Part shown: positions 15,249 through 22,487 of the stretch, in pieces
Layout of the letters: each line of letters begins with the position of its first letter
How positions within the stretch are numbered: position 1 is the stretch's first letter
From: Pseudomonadota bacterium
GTDB lineage: Bacteria > Bdellovibrionota > Bacteriovoracia > Bacteriovoracales > Bacteriovoracaceae
Reading direction: 5' to 3'
NCBI GenBank assembly: GCA_021299675.1
Contig: JAJTIF010000036.1
Span: 1-22,487, forward strand
Length of the DNA stretch: 22,487 bases
The notes under the pieces: model-generated
Told to the model about the DNA's origin: nothing
Seen by the model: only the letters and a program-made list of their open reading frames with translations
Databases searched by the model: none
Position numbers and translations under genes: made by a program

Positions 15249-15890
15249 TTAAACCTCCTCAATATGGGTTTTATCAAATTGTGATTGAACGTTATTTAAA
15301 GCTGAAATTTTTTGACTACTGAAAGGATGGAGTCCACTACCGCCCTCAAGTGTGCTGCCTTCTGCCAAGCTTGCGCCGGGGGCAATCACTGCCATCGCCC
15401 CCACCAGGGACGCTGAACCGATACTTGGGACACCGAAGACGAGGTAGGTGCCTAGAGCACTCTTCTTTAAAAAATGAGAAGTCACCTTCGCACCGTAGCC
15501 AAAGATGACTCGGTCTCCGATCTCGACAAAGGGACGGTCAGCGATCAGAACCTGAGGTGACCAGAAGATAAACTTACCGACTTTTGCTCCCCACAGACGC
15601 AACCAGACGCTGTAGAACCCCGGAATCATCCGCAGAAGCTCTTCGAGGAAAGGAAAACGCATGAAGGGGACTTGTAGCTGCGTGGTGATCCACCATCCAT
15701 AACTTGATCTCGAGGGAACAGCTTGAGAGCGGCGGGGTTGGCCAAAAATGGCTGTGACCACTCTGCATAGGATTGGCGGAAGAAAATAAAGTACACCCAA
15801 GGCCCAAACCCATGAATAGTTCCAGGCAATGAATATAAGGCCACTGGCAAAGAGAATCGGAATGTAATTGATCAGGATCCAAAGGGCCAC
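15249..15890 (-). CDS. Membrane-anchored left-handed beta-helix acyltransferase-like protein, 213 aa
   Basis: Two hydrophobic segments (about residues 3-24 and 28-48) are followed by hexapeptide-repeat sequence: VGKFIFWSPQVLIADRPFVEIGDRVIFGYGAKVTS and, after a loop, GVPSIGSASLVGAMAVIAPGASLAEGSTLEGGS. This is the left-handed parallel beta-helix of LacA/CysE-type acetyl- or acyltransferases; His139 after VTS is a candidate catalytic residue. I choose GTG 15890, two bases after the upstream stop (TAG-GC-GTG), because that spacing is typical of reinitiation. An ATG at 16004 extends the frame by 38 residues but overlaps the upstream gene by 112 bases and has no ribosome site. It lies between the AurF-like gene and the secreted-protein gene. 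Substrate is unknown. Confidence 0.75.
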   Translation of the reverse strand: MALWILINYIPILFASGLIFIAWNYSWVWALGVLYFLPPILCRVVTAIFGQPRRSQAVPSRSSYGWWITTQLQVPFMRFPFLEELLRMIPGFYSVWLRLWGAKVGKFIFWSPQVLIADRPFVEIGDRVIFGYGAKVTSHFLKKSALGTYLVFGVPSIGSASLVGAMAVIAPGASLAEGSTLEGGSGLHPFSSQKISALNNVQSQFDKTHIEEV

Positions 15891-15892
15891 GC

Positions 15893-16750
15893 CTACCAGC
15901 CTAAAAAAGAGAAATGCTTGAAGTATCTCTTTTCTTCTTTTTGAATGTGACGGCTGAAAACTTTTCTTGTGTTGGGAAAGGCTGAATGCTTCCAAAGCAC
16001 CCATCCAGTAAAGACTGCAGTTAGGTAGACTTTCTCCACTTTGTTTTTATGAAAGAAAACACGATCAATCAGCCTAAAAGCGGTCAGCATCAGACTCCAT
16101 TGAGTCAACGCTACCGACAGGATTGTCGCTATGTAGAGCTTTGTCTTCTGAATAAAAGACATACGCGCGAGCTCGAGATTGAGAAAATCAAAATCGGTTT
16201 GAATATGACTGACCTCATCTTGAGCATGGAGCTGAATGAGCTTGAACCATCTCGAGTTGAGCTGCTCTTCTTTCTTTCGCAGTTCTAAAAAATACTGAAT
16301 CGCATAGATCTCAGACTTTGCCCCAGGTAAGAACACACTCAGGGGCTCCCAGCGAAAGAGCCAATGGGCGAACTTGCGGTAGCGATCTTTTTTAAAAAGA
16401 AGCAGTGACTGATTTCTCCAGTCTCCCTCAAACTCAAGGTCAAGGTAGTCTCGAAAGGCTTTGATGTGCACCAGTTCATCGGAGACAAATTCCTTGAGTT
16501 CACGGTAATGGGGATGACCCAAGGAGCGAAGCCTCCGAGCAGACACCAACAGACCCTGTTCAAGATGAATGATCACTTCGGCGTTGATTTGACGAAAGCC
16601 GAGTTCTAACTTTTTCTTTTCGATTTCAGAAAGTTGAGCCCACCAGTTCGTGCCATAGAAAGGCGTTTCACTTTCAACTAAGGGAGTCGGCCGAAAGGTC
16701 GTGTTATAGTAGCTCTCCCAAAGTGTGCTCTCGCTGCTTGCTTCAATCAT
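15893..16750 (-). CDS. AurF-like diiron protein (N-oxygenase/ferritin-like), 285 aa
   Basis: The protein shows twice the EX28-37DEX2H signature described for p-aminobenzoate N-oxygenase AurF: Glu58 then Asp91-Glu92-His95 (DELVH), and Glu147 then Asp178-Glu179-His182 (DEVSH). Spacings are 32 and 30 residues. This predicts a helical bundle binding two irons that activate oxygen for N-oxidation or hydroxylation. The C-terminal part has hydrophobic helices (about residues 205-255), so it may associate with the membrane, and ends basic. I choose ATG 16750 over GTG 16780, since a promoter places transcription start at about 16750. It is head to head with the second desaturase and leads the unit with the acyltransferase-like and secreted proteins. 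The COG3687 metal-dependent-hydrolase-like family is an alternative. Confidence 0.75.
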   Translation of the reverse strand: MIEASSESTLWESYYNTTFRPTPLVESETPFYGTNWWAQLSEIEKKKLELGFRQINAEVIIHLEQGLLVSARRLRSLGHPHYRELKEFVSDELVHIKAFRDYLDLEFEGDWRNQSLLLFKKDRYRKFAHWLFRWEPLSVFLPGAKSEIYAIQYFLELRKKEEQLNSRWFKLIQLHAQDEVSHIQTDFDFLNLELARMSFIQKTKLYIATILSVALTQWSLMLTAFRLIDRVFFHKNKVEKVYLTAVFTGWVLWKHSAFPNTRKVFSRHIQKEEKRYFKHFSFLGW

Positions 16751-16765
16751 CACAAAAAGTATAAT
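16738..16765 (+). promoter_or_regulatory. Promoter of the second desaturase gene
   Basis: TTGCTT at 16738-16743 and a perfect TATAAT at 16760-16765 are 16 bases apart. A start near 16772 leaves about 25 bases of leader carrying AAGGA 7 bases before the TTG start at 16797. Its -10 overlaps the opposite promoter's -10. Confidence 0.6.
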
Positions 16766-16786
16766 TGACTGAGCAGTCACCTACAA
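16758..16786 (-). promoter_or_regulatory. Promoter of the AurF-like gene, predicted leaderless
   Basis: On the minus strand TTGTAG (16786-16781) and TATACT (16763-16758) are 17 bases apart. A start seven bases downstream falls at about 16751, next to the ATG at 16750, and no Shine-Dalgarno is visible. The -10 shares AGTATAAT (16758-16765) with the opposite promoter. Confidence 0.5.
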
Positions 16787-16796
16787 GGAAGCAAGA

Positions 16797-17759
16797 TTGG
16801 TAAATCGAGATCTAAAACTCCCCAGCACTCTTAATGTATTCATCGCTTTAGGAGCGTATTCTATTGCGATCCTCTGTCTCTACTTTGCTAGCCGCGCAGA
16901 AGGGATCGCAGAGTACCTGATCGCCGCCGTCTGCTTTTCCTATATCGGCAACACCATCTTCTCCTTACTGCACGAAAGTGTTCACCGCACCTTTCACAAA
17001 TCGGCTTGGGTTAACGACCTCTTCGGGCATTTCTCAGCTGCATTTTTCCCAACAGGCTTCTCACTACAGCGTGCTTTCCATCTAGGTCACCATCGCCGCA
17101 ATCGCACGGACCTTGAGATGTTCGACATGTACTATCCGAGTGATTCAAAATTTCTCAAATTTCTCCAGATGTATACCATCCTCTTAGGGATCTACTGGAC
17201 CTCCGCTCCCATCGCAGGCCTGGCGTATCTGTTTTGCCCCTGGCTCCTGAGGATTCCTCTCTTGCGCTCACCGGATCCCAAGATTCAACGCATGAGTGCG
17301 GATGCGATGCTCAAGGGGATCGACAACGTGCCAGCGGTTCGCGCCCGCATGGAGTTACTCTTCACTCTGCTTTTTCAAATCGCTCTGGCCTTGGTGCTTG
17401 GATTAAGTTTTTGGAAATGGCTTGGGTGTTACTGGGCTTTTGCGATCAACTGGGGCAGCCTCCAGTACGCCGATCATGCCTGGACCAAAAGAGACATTCG
17501 TCACGGTGCCTGGAACCTGAGAGTGAATCCCATCGTGCATTGGATTTTTTTACACTATCACCATCACAAAGCTCACCACCAACACCCACAGGTCTCGTGG
17601 ATTCATCTCCATAAATTTGTCGACCCCAAAGAAGAGAGACCAAGCCACTTTCAGATCTGGCTCAAGATGTGGAAAGGCCCTACTCTCACCACAGAGGCCA
17701 ATCCTAAGGAGCTAGACCAGCAGTTTGAGGCCTCACTTTACCAGGCTCCATCTCAATAA
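16797..17759 (+). CDS. Membrane fatty-acid-desaturase-type protein, 320 aa
   Basis: The start is TTG at 16797 with AAGGA seven bases upstream. All three histidine boxes are present: HESVH (59-63), HLGHH (95-99) and HKAHH (257-261), with about four membrane segments between them, so it is a diiron membrane desaturase or hydroxylase. It is a clear paralogue of the N-terminal half of the 578-aa fusion: both share FPTG, RNRTD-EMFDMYYP and WGSLQYADHAW. It lacks the prenyl-synthase-like tail. The gene is divergent to the AurF-like gene from a shared promoter region. Substrate could be a fatty acyl chain, carotenoid or other isoprenoid; the family is versatile, so I do not assign one. The TTG start keeps expression modest (inference). 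Confidence 0.85.
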   Translation: MVNRDLKLPSTLNVFIALGAYSIAILCLYFASRAEGIAEYLIAAVCFSYIGNTIFSLLHESVHRTFHKSAWVNDLFGHFSAAFFPTGFSLQRAFHLGHHRRNRTDLEMFDMYYPSDSKFLKFLQMYTILLGIYWTSAPIAGLAYLFCPWLLRIPLLRSPDPKIQRMSADAMLKGIDNVPAVRARMELLFTLLFQIALALVLGLSFWKWLGCYWAFAINWGSLQYADHAWTKRDIRHGAWNLRVNPIVHWIFLHYHHHKAHHQHPQVSWIHLHKFVDPKEERPSHFQIWLKMWKGPTLTTEANPKELDQQFEASLYQAPSQ

Positions 17760-17797
17760 TTTTGTATACTTAGATTTTGTAAATCTTACCGCCTCAC

Positions 17798-17826
17798 TTG
17801 TCGTGTTCCAGCTGATTTCGTAGTTT
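17798..17826 (+). promoter_or_regulatory. Putative promoter of the efflux operon
   Basis: TTGTCG at 17798-17803 and TAGTTT at 17821-17826 are 17 bases apart, giving a start near 17833 and a short leader with AAGAGG before the ATG at 17847. The -35 matches consensus at 4 of 6 positions, the -10 at only 3. Confidence 0.35.
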
Positions 17827-17846
17827 TGCCCTCAAAAGAGGCTCCT

Positions 17847-18668
17847 ATGAAAACCACTATTTTTTTGCTCTCACTTCTCTCGCTCGAGGCATGGGCCGCC
17901 AAGCCCCAAGTTTCGACACAAAAGCTAGAGCTCACGACGCTGAAAAAGACACTCCTCTATCCGGCCATCGTGAAGAGTCGAGTTGAGTCGAACATTAAAG
18001 CTGACATCGATATGATCGTAGTCAAGAATCACGTGAGCCTCGGGCAGCGCGTGAAAAAAGGCGACACCCTGCTCGAGCTCAAGCAACAAGACACCTCGCT
18101 CAACTACAACAATCGCTTCATTAAATCTCCTGTCGATGGGATCGTTGCCGTGATTGAAGTGACCCAAGGCCAGTATGTGACTCGCGGAGAAAACCTTCTC
18201 CTCGTCAACGAGCCCTCTAAGCTATTTCTAAAACTTGAACTGCCCGTCGCCCACCATAAAGATGTTCAACCGGGCCTGAAGGTGCAACTCACTCCCACCA
18301 CCCAGGCGCAAGTCACAGGCATCGGCAGTGTGACGGACAGCGTGTTCGGAACCTTACCAGTAGAAATTGAGCTCAGTCCCGACCTGGCGAAAGACTACAT
18401 CGCCGGGAGCATTCAAAACGTCGAGATCATCCTCGGGGAACAGCAGAATCTCATCGTGAGTGAGAAGGCTCTCTACTTCTCAGGCGAAAAGATTTTTTTG
18501 CCGAAACTCGTTAACGGAAAAGTGAAGAAGAATGAGGTGACCGGAAAGAGTCTCAGCAAGGGACAATTCGAAATCTCCTCCGGGGCGCAAGTTGGTGAAG
18601 AAGTCATCGTGGGGTCAGGCGAATTTCTGAAAGACGGCGATGAAGTCGACGTCGCTAAAAAACTCTAG
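17847..18668 (+). CDS. Efflux periplasmic adaptor (membrane fusion protein), short form, 273 aa
   Basis: The ATG at 17847 has AGAGG upstream; an in-frame TTG at 17826 precedes the signal and is rejected. Residues 1-18 are a signal peptide with a cleavable end (LEAWA) and no lipobox. The two lipoyl half-motifs are visible at about 50-79 (VKKGDTLLEL) and 92-121 (SPVDGIVAVIEVTQGQYVTRG), followed by beta-barrel and membrane-proximal strands. The linker between the halves is only about 12 residues, so the long alpha-helical hairpin that AcrA-type adaptors use to reach TolC is absent. It sits 5 bases ahead of the RND permease and is the first gene of the operon. It probably bridges that permease to the TolC-family protein. 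Confidence 0.88.
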   Translation: MKTTIFLLSLLSLEAWAAKPQVSTQKLELTTLKKTLLYPAIVKSRVESNIKADIDMIVVKNHVSLGQRVKKGDTLLELKQQDTSLNYNNRFIKSPVDGIVAVIEVTQGQYVTRGENLLLVNEPSKLFLKLELPVAHHKDVQPGLKVQLTPTTQAQVTGIGSVTDSVFGTLPVEIELSPDLAKDYIAGSIQNVEIILGEQQNLIVSEKALYFSGEKIFLPKLVNGKVKKNEVTGKSLSKGQFEISSGAQVGEEVIVGSGEFLKDGDEVDVAKKL

Positions 18669-18673
18669 CGCCT

Positions 18674-21600
18674 ATGCTGAAACTCTCACTGCAAAACCCC
18701 ATTCGCCTCTTCGCCCTCATAACAGTAATCGCGCTGATCGGGATCTACTTTGGCTTCAAACTGCCGATCTCCCTTTACCCGCAGACCTCGCGTCCCGTCG
18801 TGCAGATGAACATCAACTACGGAGGCCAATCCGCGAAAGAATTCATCCGCCGATTTGGGGCCAACATCGAGTGGCAGCTGGAGAATATCAAGAACAGTGG
18901 CCTTGTGATCGAGTCCGTGAAATCACGCTATGGCCACAACAGCGTAAGCTATAACGTCAGTTATGACTGGAACACACCCTTTGCCCAAGCACTCAAAGAG
19001 GTTCAAACCGTCGCCGCTGGTGCCAAAGGCATGCTCCCAAGAGAGAGTGCCGACTCCATCAGCGTCTGGCAGTGGAACGAAAACGGAGGCTTTCTGGCGA
19101 TAAGCTTTTATGGCCAGAAGCAAACCCTTGACGAACTCTACAATCAACTTGACCCCCTCCTCACGCCCGAGCTGAAAAAAATAGCCGACGCTGAGGAAGC
19201 AATGCTATGGAACCCGGAATCAAAAGAAATCAGCATCAATCTTTATCCGGACAAGCTCGCCCATTACGGACTCTTGCCCGGTGAAGTCTTCCGATCGCTG
19301 GACTTCTCACTGGTGTCGCTCACCGGAGGAGAGGTTCGATTAGGTACGAAGTCCGCCAACATTCAGATCCCTTCGCTCCTTCAATCACAAAGCACTATTG
19401 AAAATCACCTCGTGCCACTCAAGTCCGGCGGCAAGGTCAATCTGAAAGACATCGCCGACGTCTCGATTGGAAAATCAGAAAAGAGTAGCCGCAGTTTCAA
19501 AACGGATGGCAAAGATTCTCTTATCCTCTTTGCTAATCCCAAGAGCGGCGCCAACGTCAAGCGGATGTCGGAAGAAATCCTTGAGATCATCCGCAAACAA
19601 GAAAAGCTCTTCCCCGAAGGTGTGGCCTATAAGATCCTCGTAGACCCCTCAGAATTTATCAGAAATTCTATCTCAAACCTGATCAAAGATGTGATCTTAG
19701 CGGCATTTTTGGCGGTGGTTGTTCTCTTCCTATTCATCGGGAACTTCCGAAACGTCGTCACAGCCGCTATCGAGATTCCTCTGTGTATGGTGATCGCCTT
19801 CATCGTGATGAAGTACACCGGGATGAATCTCAACCTCATCTCACTGGGTGGCCTGGCCCTCGCCGCTGGGATGAACGTGGATGCCTCGGTCGTGGTGATG
19901 GAAAATATCTTTAGCCGACAAGAGCAGTGGGCACGATCCAACCCTGCTCAACCGATGTCTCTTGACCAAAAAATTGCACTCATTTTCAGTTCCGTACAAG
20001 AAGTGGCCCTTCCGATCATGCTCTCAATCGGCACCACACTTATTGTCTTCATTCCGCTGGCCATGACTACGGACCTGACGAATGCCATCTTGGGTGACCT
20101 CGCGAAAGCCGTAATCTACTCACACGCTGCCTCGGCCTTCGTCGCCCTCATCATCGTCCCGACTATTCGTTTAAAACTCATGCGAGACACCTCTCTCAGT
20201 GCGGCTCCCTTGGAGCCCTTCCTCAAAAAAGTTGAGTCGACCTACATTGCGACTATTCAGAAGACAATGAAGCTGAAGAAAGCCCCCTTTGTGCTGGCGC
20301 CCTTTGCCCTTGCAGCCTTTTTGGCCTGGGTGATCCTGCCACGACTCCCAAAAGAAATCGTTGGGACGCCGGATACAGATTGGATCTTCATTTCCATCAC
20401 TTCTCCTCAGTCAACCTCAGCGCGAATGATGGAAAACAGCGTGCAGGAGATAGAGGGCCGGGCGACCAAGCTTCTTGGCAAGAACTACACTTACACATTC
20501 GTCCAGCAGCACAGTGACACGCGCGGCATGGTGATGCTGCGTCTGCGAGACAAGTCCTTCATGAAACAAGCCGTTGAGATGGCCCAAAAGGAATTCGTCA
20601 ACACACCAGAGACCTACTTCTACGTCGACGCCTGGAACCCCGCCGAGCTGCCGCTCCCGAGCATGAATCACCTAGAAGTGAAGCTCGCCGGAAAAAACTA
20701 CGATGAGGTCCGCAATTCACTGTCTCGTCTAAACTTCATGGTCGCTGAGAAAGGCGACTACAACCGGCTCAACAAAACGCCCTTTGACCCCAAGGCGACG
20801 GTCATCACCTTCACGCCATACACATATCTAAATCACCAGCTCTCACTGCCTGATCTTCTAGAGATCACGACCTACTCGTCCTACGGGAAATCTCCTGGCT
20901 CTCTCACTCTCAACGGGCTCATGACTCCGATCCGGGTGGGCCTTGCGGACAAACGCTACGAATCCCTAGAGGCCCTCCGCGCCTATCCTATAAAATCGAA
21001 CAACAAAGTGATTCCCCTAGAAGCCCTCGGGACCTTCGGCCAGCTGGATCTTCCCTCAGAAATTTATCGGCAGAACGGGATTGAGCAGGCCCTTCTCACC
21101 TCCACGCTCGACAAAGAAAAAGAAGGGAACTGGGAGTCACTGGCGGGCACCTACAAAGAGTTCGTCGAAAAAAATAAAACCGCAATCACCCAGGGCAAGG
21201 ACGTAAGCGTTGAGTTCGTCCAACCTAAAAAAGAGCTCTTCGAGGCTCTCAGTCAAATCAAGGTTTCACTCGCGATCTCGCTTTTGTTGGTGGCATTCTT
21301 GCTGTGGATGCAGTTTCAGTCATTTAAACTCGTGGGAACCATTTTGATCACCATCCCCCTCGGTCTTATCGGAGCCTTCACGGCTCTATATGCCATGGGT
21401 TCTACCCTCTCGCTCAATTCAGCTCTTGGGGTCATCCTGCTCAATGGCATCGCTGTCAACAACGCGATTCTGATCGTGGAGGTTTATCAGCAACTCTTGG
21501 CCAAAGGACTCTCGGGAGAGACGGCGCTGATTGAGGCCTGCCGCTCGCGCCTGCGTCCGATCCTCATCACCTCTCTCACGACTATGCTCGGGATGCTCCC

Positions 21601-21823
21601 GATCGCTCTTGGCCTTGGCGATGGAGGTAAGATTCTTCAGCCCTTGGGCATCGTGGTCGTGTTCGGACTCATGCTCTCGACCTTCCTCTCTCTTGTGATT
21701 ATCCCCGTCATCCTCTTTGAAGCAAGACCTGCAGCGCTCTCAGAGACTCCCTCCACGGAGAGCATGCCTACTGTCCCAGCGGAGGGCGAGGGCAGTGAGT
21801 TCGAGGATTCTGTATGGCAATAG
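18674..21823 (+). CDS. RND-family efflux permease (AcrB/HAE-type), 1049 aa
   Basis: The full-length family layout is visible: a first membrane helix at about residues 10-30, the conserved SLYPQTSRPVVQM start of the porter domain, a periplasmic region to about 335, then membrane helices near 340-495, a second porter region and helices from about 860. The proton-relay helix reads GMNVDASVVVMEN, keeping Asp403 (equivalent to AcrB Asp407) but with Ala404 at the Asp408 position, and the Lys940 position is Asn929 (VNNAILIVE). The pump acts in the inner membrane, driven by proton flow, and exports a substrate I cannot name. The tail (EGEGSEFEDSV) is acidic. Its last codons overlap the TolC-like gene start by 10 bases. 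Confidence 0.95.
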   Translation: MLKLSLQNPIRLFALITVIALIGIYFGFKLPISLYPQTSRPVVQMNINYGGQSAKEFIRRFGANIEWQLENIKNSGLVIESVKSRYGHNSVSYNVSYDWNTPFAQALKEVQTVAAGAKGMLPRESADSISVWQWNENGGFLAISFYGQKQTLDELYNQLDPLLTPELKKIADAEEAMLWNPESKEISINLYPDKLAHYGLLPGEVFRSLDFSLVSLTGGEVRLGTKSANIQIPSLLQSQSTIENHLVPLKSGGKVNLKDIADVSIGKSEKSSRSFKTDGKDSLILFANPKSGANVKRMSEEILEIIRKQEKLFPEGVAYKILVDPSEFIRNSISNLIKDVILAAFLAVVVLFLFIGNFRNVVTAAIEIPLCMVIAFIVMKYTGMNLNLISLGGLALAAGMNVDASVVVMENIFSRQEQWARSNPAQPMSLDQKIALIFSSVQEVALPIMLSIGTTLIVFIPLAMTTDLTNAILGDLAKAVIYSHAASAFVALIIVPTIRLKLMRDTSLSAAPLEPFLKKVESTYIATIQKTMKLKKAPFVLAPFALAAFLAWVILPRLPKEIVGTPDTDWIFISITSPQSTSARMMENSVQEIEGRATKLLGKNYTYTFVQQHSDTRGMVMLRLRDKSFMKQAVEMAQKEFVNTPETYFYVDAWNPAELPLPSMNHLEVKLAGKNYDEVRNSLSRLNFMVAEKGDYNRLNKTPFDPKATVITFTPYTYLNHQLSLPDLLEITTYSSYGKSPGSLTLNGLMTPIRVGLADKRYESLEALRAYPIKSNNKVIPLEALGTFGQLDLPSEIYRQNGIEQALLTSTLDKEKEGNWESLAGTYKEFVEKNKTAITQGKDVSVEFVQPKKELFEALSQIKVSLAISLLLVAFLLWMQFQSFKLVGTILITIPLGLIGAFTALYAMGSTLSLNSALGVILLNGIAVNNAILIVEVYQQLLAKGLSGETALIEACRSRLRPILITSLTTMLGMLPIALGLGDGGKILQPLGIVVVFGLMLSTFLSLVIIPVILFEARPAALSETPSTESMPTVPAEGEGSEFEDSVWQ

Positions 21824-22487
21824 GACTCACGATTTTCTTGATCCATGCACTCCACGCCAGCACAGACTTCAAATCGCTGGTACAGCAGACCCTCAAGCAG
21901 GATCCGGAGTTTGCTAATGTGGACTTCCAAACCAGTGTGGTGGAAGCACAAAAGTGGCAAGGACTCTCAAACCTGATCATCCCACGGATTAATTTTAGTT
22001 TCGGTGAATACGAACAGAAAAACAACGTCTCGCTCGCTACGGCAGCTGACAAGTTCCGCTTCGGAACCTTGAGCGCCAGCCTCGATGTGTTTAACTTTGG
22101 AAGCGACTGGAACAACTGGCAGGCGACCCGCCGAGCATTGCGGGCCCAAGAAGCTCGTGTCGAAACACAGATTATCCGGCGCGAAAGCGAGATCATCGAT
22201 CTCTATCTTCTGGCCACGCGGGAAGCAAAGAACGTACAGATTCTAGAAAAACTCGTCAAGATGAAGGAAGAAGCTCTGGGACTTTCCCGCAAGCGCATGG
22301 AGCGAGGTGTGCTTTCGGTCCAGGAATTCCAGAAAGTACAACTGGATGTTTCAAACTCAAAGAGTGAACTTCTCTCAGCACAGCAGCGCCTGAAAAATCA
22401 CAGCGCACAACTCCAGGCCTATGGGGATCAGCCAATCCCCACGGAGTTTCCCTGGGTAGGCGAACTCACCGAGTCGCGCATCCAGCA
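21814..22487 (+). CDS. TolC-family outer membrane efflux protein, 3' end outside window
   Basis: The frame is open from ATG 21814 to the window end (224 complete codons plus two bases). GAGG lies about 7 bases upstream and the start overlaps the permease stop by 10 bases. Residues 1-15 are a signal peptide (MAIGLTIFLIHALHA). The mature part shows the outer-membrane-factor pattern of a beta-strand stretch (IIPRINFSFGEYEQK, LSASLDVFNFG) followed by long helices with Gln/Glu/Ala heptads (QAQ, KMKEEALGLSRKRMERGVLSVQEF). This corresponds to the first half of a TolC protomer. It is the outer membrane channel of the adaptor-permease system, and assigned as TolC-like with good confidence. Confidence 0.9.
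   Translation, partial: MAIGLTIFLIHALHASTDFKSLVQQTLKQDPEFANVDFQTSVVEAQKWQGLSNLIIPRINFSFGEYEQKNNVSLATAADKFRFGTLSASLDVFNFGSDWNNWQATRRALRAQEARVETQIIRRESEIIDLYLLATREAKNVQILEKLVKMKEEALGLSRKRMERGVLSVQEFQKVQLDVSNSKSELLSAQQRLKNHSAQLQAYGDQPIPTEFPWVGELTESRIQ

Noticed and set aside
17771..17788. AGATTT-TGT-AAATCT inverted repeat after the second desaturase gene
   Set aside because: The stem is only 6 bp, A/T-rich and not followed by a T-run in the plus direction, so it does not qualify as a terminator.
1..22487. Mobile elements, CRISPR arrays, tRNA and rRNA genes
   Set aside because: I saw no transposase-like frames, terminal repeats, regular repeat-spacer units or tRNA cloverleaf-like patterns. This was by reading, not by search.

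Overview
The window is a dense bacterial chromosome segment. It holds 20 genes, two of them cut by the window edges, and no RNA genes, insertion sequences, phage genes or CRISPR arrays that I can recognise. The longest gene-free stretch is about 150 bases (7649-7797), so no gap exceeds 300 bases. Balanced base composition, an inner/outer-membrane efflux system, several lipoproteins and secreted orphans, a PilZ protein and many overlapping start/stop codons suggest a Gram-negative bacterium. My best guess is a relative of Bdellovibrio (Bdellovibrionota), but no phylogenetic marker gene is present.

Left part (1-7648). A minus-strand trio encodes a PilZ c-di-GMP receptor, a Rossmann-fold protein and a truncated lipoprotein. 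A plus-strand gene encodes a membrane protein with a HAAS-like N-terminus. A second minus-strand unit encodes two paralogous NAD(P)-binding SDR-like proteins and glutamate racemase (murI), linked by two consecutive ATGA overlaps. Divergent to it is a two-gene unit for an unknown protein and a small lipoprotein. A small secreted cysteine-containing protein follows at 7798-8253.

Central part (8240-17759). This is the most interesting region. It reads as a lipid or isoprenoid modification, transport and envelope locus. It contains a membrane fatty-acid-desaturase-type domain fused to a squalene/phytoene-synthase-like domain, an MMPL/RND exporter translated with it, a Rieske oxygenase, a PAP2-type membrane protein, a secreted 496-residue orphan, a left-handed beta-helix acyltransferase-like protein, an AurF-like diiron protein and a second desaturase. 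Each desaturase paralogue lies head to head with a different non-heme-iron oxygenase (Rieske on the left, AurF-like on the right). Sigma70-like promoters lie in the two divergent gaps; in the right-hand gap two opposite promoters share one -10 element.

Right part (17760-22487). A plus-strand operon encodes a tripartite efflux system: a short periplasmic adaptor with no alpha-hairpin, an RND permease and a TolC-family outer membrane protein cut by the window end.

Functional calls are read from motifs by eye. No similarity search was run, and substrates are not known for any of the central enzymes.
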